The position numbers and the translations under genes are program-made. This document shows, in pieces, positions 56,694-64,000 of a stretch of 64,000 bases of DNA. Source of the DNA: Membranipora membranacea (lineage: Eukaryota; Bryozoa; Gymnolaemata; Cheilostomatida; Membraniporidae). The number at the start of each line of letters is the position of its first letter. Position 1 is the stretch's first letter. The notes below the pieces were generated by a model. That model was not told where the DNA came from, ran no database searches, and worked only from the letters and a program-made list of their open reading frames with translations. The stretch spans positions 22,852,162 through 22,916,161 of the forward strand of contig OU612067.1 of the NCBI GenBank assembly GCA_914767715.1, read 5' to 3'.

Positions 56694-57479
56694 CTGATAA
56701 AAAGAGAACAAACAGCCTATAGAGTGTTAGAGCTGCATATATCTGCAACCACAGATTTATTTTTTTCTGGAGGGACTTGAGCTAACTATTTCTACCCATA
56801 TCAAAAAACTTCTGGTACTAAAGTGCTCTGACTGGAAAGTGTATGGTAAGAGATAAAATACCAAACAAATAGTAGCATGTGGTTATTTACCATATGCGCC
56901 CATACCCTAGATCACAATGGTGAGGGCGGTATTATACCACTCCCTGTCTGACCCTAAAAGGAGCAATAACTAATAACTAGTATTGATATGGTGATTGAAG
57001 GTTTGGTTTATTATCAACAAACCTGCTACTCTACATTAAACTTGCTTCCAGCAAAAAAATTGATCACCCAATACAACAAATCTCACCTACTCTAACCAAG
57101 GAGTTAGGCCCTTATCCCTTACTCTAACATGTGGCACAATAAGAAAGTTAAGAATAAGGACACTGCAATAAAATATCCAAAGTCTACCTACTTAACATTG
57201 ACCTTGATAAATTTCGTAATGCCTGTTATCAGCTTTCGACAGTAACTAGCGTCCCATTCAGTGACATTGTGAACTGAAATCATGGTCATGGCTCTGATTA
57301 TAATCGAAAATTAGTGTTTATTTAAAACAATATTTTAACTCATGTAGAGATGGTAAAGCCCCAGACCTCAGCACAAAGAATTTGGAAGGACCCAGGTTTG
57401 CATTACTTGTGTACTCTAAATATGCGATTCGGTTATTAGAATTGCTCTGAAGCGGAGAATTAGGCTACTTGTGGACAAA

Positions 57480-57830
57480 TGATGTGCTGAACTTTGGCTG
57501 TCTGCGTTTTTCTTTACCATATGGCACACCAACTAGTCTGTGTGCATTTTTATTTATCATACAGACAACAGTGGCATGAAGAATAGCCGACACTGTAATA
57601 GGCAGTACAGGGTCTCATGTGTACATTGCCTGGTATCAGTTTTATGTCACAGATAGAAATTTGGGTAGATATAGCTTGCAGGGTTTTGCTGTTTGAGGTA
57701 TTGTCAAGTTTAATCCATTTGCTCAAAATTCAGAGTTGCCCCCCCCCCCTCCACTGGTCATGCTGCAGACAAAGTGTGCACCAAGTGAAAGGGGAGCAAC
57801 TTCAGAAGTAAGTTAATGGATCAAACCCGA
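57480..57830. other. Decayed sister of the 53,339 exon-like module and flanks
   Basis: The acceptor TATTACAG is kept, and the frame begins CRLFFMPLLSV before stops. The rest is block sequence shared with 60.7-61.0 kb, including a run of C at 57739-57748. Confidence 0.45.
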
Positions 57831-58260
57831 TGTATGCTGAGGTCGATATGTTTAGTATAAGATTACTAACATTTATCTGGTGTATTGAGTTTCACACTTT
57901 ACCGCAGCTCGACCAACAACCTCTTCACTATCTGGTTCAGTACAGGGATGAAGGATTACTTCGCTACAAAAATATTCAATGTAATCATGGTTAAACAGTT
58001 TTATAAGGAATAGCATGAGTCCCAGCAACTAGTTTAGCTAGCAAAAATTACCCAGCTCTTTGTAATAACGTGCTCAAACTGGATAGTTGGAGAATGTCAA
58101 AAACTCTGTTGATGGTCTTTTACCAAATCCCTTTCATAACTACAAAGCAATAATAATAACAATGTATATAACAGTTTTAGCTTACAGTTTCTAGGGAAGT
58201 TAGATTGAGGTTATTCATATTTCATTTATGATCTGAGCTACTGGAAATTCAATAAAAATG

Positions 58261-58500
58261 CATCATGGGTCACAAAGAAACAGACATCCTTTCATTGTGA
58301 GGGCTCTTCTGCTTTCTGCAAATTCATGGGAAGCAGATGAGTGCGTGCTGTGTACGTTCACTTCGGAAGATGATTTTTCTTAAGGGTTTGGCATCACAGC
58401 TAAATATCCTAATATCATTTACCAAACATTTGCTAATTCATTTTGGAGGGCATGGGCAACGATGCACTGTATCTACAACAGTAAGCGTCATTAAAGTAAA
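58261..58500 (+). other. Block Q copy 4, frame broken
   Basis: It is the same sequence as other block Q copies but with TCTTAAGGG in place of GCTTGTGGG, which puts a stop in the shared frame. It shows that the ORF is not protected in every copy. Confidence 0.5.
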
Positions 58501-59071
58501 AGATAAGAGACACTGTAATAAAGAGAACAAAAGTCTATAGAGCCTATTAGCATGGCCATGTTTTACACCCTCTGTTATCGGTTTCAAACAACTGTCTAGG
58601 GTCACATCCAGGGACATTGTAAGATTGAAAACACTTTTCTGATTGTGAGTTGACACACCCCTGTTATAACACTTTATTACTCATCTCTCCAATGGTGCTT
58701 GTGATAAACGAGGTCACCATTGAGCGTATAAAATGCAACCTTTGCTTCAACAGTTTGGGCGACTTATTTAAAATTGGATCCAGCTATGTACCGACTATGT
58801 CTCAACAAAACAAAGCGTTGAGTTGTCTACACCTTATGTGAATTCAGCTGGTATGCCCAATGTAACATAACCAAAGGCCATGTTTGACGATATGACCATG
58901 GCACAGGACGTCATTTCATTTCCAAACATGAGGTCATTACCTTAATACTTGTGAGATAGGAGGAGATGGTGTTTGAGCCTACCTAAACAGGAGGGGAATT
59001 AAGCACAAAGAACCTATGCTATTTTGCCACAATTAAATAATTATTTCTGAGTTGAGTATGAGGCTACTTAC

Positions 59072-59156
59072 ATATATCTGCTGTTTTGAGCTTCTGAATT
59101 TCTCTGCAGCTTTACCAACAACTTCTTCTCTAGCCGCACAATACTGGACACTGGCA
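59072..59156 (-). other. Exon-like module R, copy 3 (85 nt)
   Basis: The open frame reads VSSIVRLEKKLLVKLQRNSE then AQNSRY between a tttttatcag acceptor and gtaagt donor. It is predicted to form an amphipathic helix. No domain is recognised. Confidence 0.45.
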
Positions 59157-59418
59157 CTGATAAAAAGAGAACAAACAGCCTATAGAGTGTTGGTTTTTTC
59201 TGGAGGGACTTGAGCTAACTATTTCTACCCAAATCAACAAACTTCTGGTACTAAAGTTCTCTGACTGGCAAGTGAATGGTAAAGATAAAATACCAAACAA
59301 ATAGTAGCATGTGGTTATTTACCATATGCGCCCATACCCTAGATCACAATGGTGAGGGCGGTATACCACTCCCTGTCTGACCCTTAAAGGAGCAATAACT
59401 AATATCTAGTATTGATAT

Positions 59419-60165
59419 CATACTTGCCAACCTGTACGCATAAAGCGTTTGTAAACGCTTATTTGACACTTATTGAGTTTTAAACGCAAAACGCTAGTTG
59501 TACTCATTTATGGTTTTCCAAACGCCTGTTCATCTAATTAGGCAATCAAAAACGCATCTTTTATCTTTAGTGTTTACTTGGTTGTCATGGTTAAATAATA
59601 GTCTAAAAATGTGGTATTGGCTGCAGAAAACCATGATGTTGATTTACAGTTGACTTTTTACCTGTCCAAGTTTTGCATGAGCCAAATTGCAACTTTTCTT
59701 CAATGAGACACAACATAACTAGTAATCCATTGTAGAATATGGTGGTTCTGCCAACTTCAACTTTTCTTTAATCAGAGTAACAAAGTTGTCTACCTCCTTG
59801 TTGGGGTGAGATAACTCAGATCTCCTGCCCCAGTGTTTCAAGGGCAAACCAGGGAGGATGGGCAAACAGGGTTTCAAATAGCCTGCCTTGTCCAGACAGG
59901 CTAGGTTACAAACAACTCAACTCAACTCATTTATTATTAGCAGATTGCACCTTACAACGCAAAGGGAAAAAGACTAATGTTGAGTGATCTGCACTCCTAT
60001 GCTACTAAGGACTACTTACTGTGTTAATAGGATTTTTCGTGCGTAGCGCGAAAAATTTTTTGGGGCGTTTTCTGGTCATTTGAGGCACCCTGGAGTTTTG
60101 TACTCATTTTTAAGCATTTTGCAAATTTTTGTACTCATTTTGGAAAAATTAGGTTGGCAAGTCTG
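59419..60165. mobile_element. 747-bp non-autonomous DNA transposon with 15-bp TIRs
   Basis: It begins CATACTTGCCAACCT and ends AGGTTGGCAAGTCTG, inverted repeats matching at 14 of 15. TGATAT flanks both sides (59413-59418, 60166-60171). Sister units at about 56980 and 62660 show the empty site TTGATATGG. No transposase frame is present. A short hairpin (TTTTTCGTGCG/CGCGAAAAA) lies near the right end. Confidence 0.85.
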
Positions 60166-61450
60166 TGATATGGCGAATGAAGGTTTGGTTTATTATCAAC
60201 AAACCTGCTACTCTACATTAAACTAGCTTCCGGCAAAAAATTGATCACCCAATACAACAAATCTCACCTACTCTAACCAAGGAGTTAGGCCCTTATCCCT
60301 TACTCTAACATGTGGCACAATAAGAAAGTTAAGAATAAGGACACTGCAATAAAATATCCAAAGTCTACCTACTTAACATTGACCTTGATAAATTTCGTAA
60401 TGCCTGTTATCAGCTTTCGACAGTAACTAGCGTCCCATTCAGTGACATTGTGAACTGAAATCATGGTCATGGCTCTGATTATAAGCGAAAATGCAACGGT
60501 AGGGGTGTTAGTGTTGATTTACAACAATATTTAAACTCTTCTAGAGATGGTAAAGCCCCTGACCTCACCACAAAGAATTTGGAAGGACCCAGGTTTGCAT
60601 TACTTGTGTACTCTAAATTTGCTATTCGGTTATTAGAATTTCTCTGAAGCGGAGAATTAGGCTACTTGTGGACAAATGATGTGCTGAACTTTGGCTGTCT
60701 GCGTTTTTCTTTACCATATGGCACACCAACTAGTCTGTCTGTATTTTTATTTATCATACAGACAACAGTGGCATGAAGAATAGCCAACACTGTAATAGGC
60801 AGTACAGGGTCTCCTGTGTACATTGCCTGGTATCAGTTTTATGTCACAAATAGAAATTTGGGTAGATATAGCTTGCAGGGTTTTCCTGTTTGAGGTATTG
60901 TCAAGTTTAATCCATTTGCTCAAAATTCAGAGTTGCCCCCCCCCTCCACTGGTCATGCTGCAGACAAAGTGTGCACCAAGTGAAAGGGGGCAACTTCAGA
61001 AGTAAGTTAATGGATCAAGCCCGATGTATGCTGAGGTTGATATGTTTAGTATAAGATTACTAACATTTATCTGGTGTATTGAGTTTCACACTTTACCGCA
61101 GCTCGACCAACAACCTCTTCACTATCTGGTTCAGTACAGGAATGAAGGATTACTTCGCTACAAAAATATTCAATGTAATCATGGTTAAACAGTTTTATAA
61201 GGAATAGCATGAGTCCCAGCAACTAGTTTAGCTAGCAAAAATTACCCAGCTCTTCGTAATAACGTGCTCAAACTGGATAGTTGGAGAATGTCAAAAATTT
61301 GATGATGGTCTTTTACCAAATCCCTCTCATAACTACAAAGCAACAATAATAACAATGTATATAACAGTTTTAGCTTACAGTTTCTAGGGAAGTTAGATTG
61401 AGGTAATTCATATTTCACTTATGATCTGAGTTACTGGAAATTCAATAAAA

Positions 61451-61687
61451 ATGCATCATGGGTCACAAAGAAACAGACATCCTTTCGTTGTTAGGGCTCT
61501 AGTGCTTTCTGCAAATTCATGGGAAGCAGATGAGTGCGTGCTGTGTACGTTCACTTCGGAAGATGATTTTGCTTGTGGTTTTGGCATCACAGCTAACTAT
61601 CCTAATATCATTTACCAAACATTTACTAATTCATATCGGAGGGTATGGGCAACGATGCACTGTATCTACAACACTGAGCGTCATTAA
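61451..61687 (+). other. Block Q small ORF, copy 5
   Basis: A 78-codon frame with LSANSWEADECVLCTFTSED then DFACGFGITANYPN and YRRVWATMHCIYNTERH. It is the longest intact version of this frame. A second overlapping frame is equally open (61530-61733), so coding is unproven. Confidence 0.3.
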
Positions 61688-61804
61688 AGTAAAAGATAAG
61701 AGACACTGTAATAAAGAGAACAAAAGTCTATAGAGCCTATTTACATCCCCCAAATTTCACAATTTCTCTTATATGAGTAGAGTTCCATTCCAGCACATTG
61801 TTAA

Positions 61805-62120
61805 AGAGACAGTCCTACTAGGTCATGTTTGGTATGGTTTTAAAGATCTCAGGCTGAAAAGTTATTAGGACATATGAAATAAAACAGCCTGTGAACCCAA
61901 TTGCAATCAAATTGCTGCAAAGTCTGAAAATCGGGATCATAGTGGATCACAGTGATTTATTGCCTTCGCCTGACCACTATGATCTTTGCTAAAATAATTA
62001 AAAAAAACGAATTGCTATTTTCCACAATTTGCATTTTTTTATTATTTTTATTTGCCCTATGAACTCACAGTATTTGAATTACCGGGGTAATATATCCACT
62101 TTTCTAATAGGACTGTCACT
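61805..62120. mobile_element. 316-bp MITE with TTAA target duplication
   Basis: Termini AGAGACAGTCCTACTAG and CTAATAGGACTGTCACT are inverted repeats with few mismatches. TTAA occurs on both sides (61801-61804, 62121-62124). The sister site at about 54640 reads CATTGTTAATTGAAAAC with no insertion. TTAA duplication is the mark of piggyBac and Kolobok superfamilies. Confidence 0.85.
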
Positions 62121-62284
62121 TTAATTGAAAACAAAGTTCTGATTGTGACTTAAATCATCCCTGTAATACTGCACTTTATTACACATCCCACCAATGGTGC
62201 TTGTGATAAACAAGGTCACCATTGAGCGTATAGGAACCTTTGCTTATGCATAATTATTTCTGAGTTGAGTATGAGGCTACTTAC

Positions 62285-62369
62285 ATATATCTGCTGTTTT
62301 GAGCTTCTGAATTTCTCTGCAGCTTTACCAACAACTTCTTCTCTAGCCGCACAATACTGGACACTGGCA
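62285..62369 (-). other. Exon-like module R, copy 4 (85 nt)
   Basis: It appears identical over the module to the copy at 59072-59156, with both splice signals. It sits next to a rearranged junction near 62251 where one block is joined directly to another. Confidence 0.4.
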
Positions 62370-62931
62370 CTGATAAAAAGAGAACAAACAGTCTATAGAG
62401 TGTTGGAGCTACAAATATCTGCAACCGCAGATTAATTTTTTTCTGGAGGGAATTGAGCTAACTATTTCTACCCAAATCAACAAACTTCTGGTACTAAAGT
62501 TCTCTGACTGGAAAGTGTATGGTAAGAGATAAAAGACCAAACAAATACTAGCATGTGGTTATTTACCATATGCGCCCATACCCTAGATCACAATGGTGAG
62601 GGCGGTATTATACCACTCCCTGTCTGACCCTAAAAGGAGCAATAACTAATGACTAGTATTGATATGGCGATTGAAGGTTTGGTTTATTATCATTAAACCT
62701 GCTACTCTACATTAAACTAGATTCCGGCAAACAATTGATCAACCAATACAACAAATCTGACCTACTCTAACCAAGGAGTTAGGCCCTCATCCCTTACTCT
62801 AACATTATAATCACACTACGAGAGGGCAGTTGAAAACAGACCAATCTAGGTCTATGGCCCCCGGAATGATTAAGGAGGCAACCAATTAAAGCTGCATTCT
62901 ATAAATTGAAAGAAACAGACATCCTTTCATT

Positions 62932-63129
62932 TTGAGGGCTCTGCTGCTTTCTGTAACTTCATGGCAAGCAGATGAGTGCATGCTGTGTACTTTCACTTCG
63001 GAAGATGATTTTGCTTGTGGGTTTTGCATCACAGCTAAATATCCTAATATCATTTACCTAACATTTACTAATTCATATCGGAGGGTATGGGCAACGATGC
63101 ACTGTATCTACAACACTGAGCGTCATTAA
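62932..63129 (+). other. Block Q small ORF, copy 6
   Basis: The frame reads RALLLSVTSWQADECMLCTF then SEDDFACGFCITAKYPN. It is nearly identical to copy 3. Confidence 0.3.
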
Positions 63130-63706
63130 AGTAAAAGATAAGAGACACTGTAATAAAGAGAACAAAAGTCTATAGAGCCTATTAGCATGGCCATGTTTCA
63201 CACCCTCTGTTATCGGTTTCAAACAACTGTCTAGGGTCTCATACAGGGACATTGTAAAATTGAAAACACTTTTCTGATTGTGAGTTGACACACCCCTGTT
63301 ATAACACTTTATTACTCATCTCTCCAATGGTGCTTGTGATACACGAGGTCACCATTGAGCGTATAGAATGCAACCTTTGCTTCAACATTTGGGGCGACCT
63401 ATTTAAAATTGGAGCCAGCTATGTACCAACTTTTTCTAACCAAAACAAAGCGTTGAGTTGTCTTCACCTTATGTGAATTCAAATGGTATGCCCAATGTAA
63501 CATAACCAAAGGCCATGTTTGACGATATGACCATGGCACAGGACGTCATTTCATTTCCAAACATGCGGTCATTACCTAAATTCTTGTGAGATAGGAGGAG
63601 ATGGTGTTTGAGCCTTCCTATTCAGGAGGGGAAATTAGCACAAAGAACCTATGCTGATATGCCACAATTAAATAATTATTTCTGAGTTGAGTATGAGGCT
63701 ACTTAC

Positions 63707-63786
63707 ATATATCTGCTGTTTTGAGCTTCCGAATTTCTCTTCAGCTTTACCAACAACTTCTTCTCTAGCCGCACTGGACACTGGCA
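63707..63786 (-). other. Exon-like module R, copy 5 (80 nt, 5-nt deletion)
   Basis: It has the same acceptor and donor as the other R copies, but ACAAT is missing, so the frame shifts. The array runs on past 64,000. Confidence 0.4.
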
Positions 63787-64000
63787 CTGATAAAAAGAGA
63801 ACAAACAGCCTATAGAGTGTTAGAGCTGCATATATCTGCAACCGCAGATTTCTTTTTTTCTGGAGGGACTTGAGCTAACTATTTCTACCCAAATCAACAA
63901 ACTTCTGGTACAAAAGTGCTCTGACTGGAAAGTGTATGGTAAGAGATAAAATACCAAACAAATAGTAGCATGTGGTTATTTACCATATGCGCCCATACCC

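Larger units (their letters stand above)
53785..64000. repeat. Degenerate array of about 3 kb repeats
   Basis: Ordered blocks recur. Block P is at about 54889, 57830 and 61022, with an older copy at 53790. Block Q is at 54290, 55311, 55815, 58261, 61451 and 62910. Block R is at 55660, 56590, 59050, 62265 and 63690. A block with CTACTCTAACCAAGGAGTTAGG is at 57090, 60270 and 62765. Deletions and internal swaps blur the units. No complete gene is visible; the array continues past the window end. Confidence 0.85.

Overview
The window is nuclear DNA of an invertebrate animal. Genes are split into many short exons with GT..AG introns of about 200 to 1,000 bp. The proteins (CUB repeats, LRR-ROC-COR and caspase domains) are metazoan, and the non-coding DNA holds LINEs, tRNA-derived SINE-like elements and small inverted-repeat transposons. 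An early-branching or deuterostome invertebrate would fit, but I cannot name a species. All gene models were built by hand from splice sites and reading phase, without any database search.

Region 1 (1-19,687, + strand): the 3' part of a very large secreted, cubilin-like gene. About 39 exons encode 19 consecutive CUB domains (18 complete, one cut by the window edge), followed by a short tail and a stop, with no transmembrane segment. Most domains use two exons joined phase 0 inside the domain and phase 1 between domains. The copy is damaged. It has in-frame stops at 1803, 2819, 3569 and 15606, a frameshift near 1806-1850 and a lost splice acceptor near 3142, so it is a decaying paralogue, a null allele or an error-bearing assembly.

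Region 2 (19,688-21,847): a gene-poor gap between the two convergent genes.

Region 3 (51,079 down to 21,848, - strand): a 17-exon model whose phases all agree, giving 4,371 nt and 1,456 aa. Order: short N-terminus, LRR cap, about 16 leucine-rich repeats, ROC GTPase, COR, linker, and a complete caspase domain with catalytic His and Cys and the Asp-binding Arg/Gln/Arg set. A ROCO GTPase fused in one chain to a caspase is the main discovery candidate. The LRR part grows by exon duplication: five 1.41-1.46 kb units (42,969-50,040) each carry one 138-nt phase 2-2 exon encoding two LRRs. An older set of related units (32.1-42.8 kb) keeps two 141-nt LRR exons and has been broken up by three defective copies of one LINE family.

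Region 4 (51.1-64.0 kb): a degenerate array of repeats about 3 kb long with no convincing complete gene. It carries at least ten copies of an 80-90 nt minus-strand, exon-like module with splice signals, a recurring small plus-strand ORF, and three non-autonomous DNA transposons whose target-site duplications can be read against empty sister copies (9-bp, 6-bp and TTAA).
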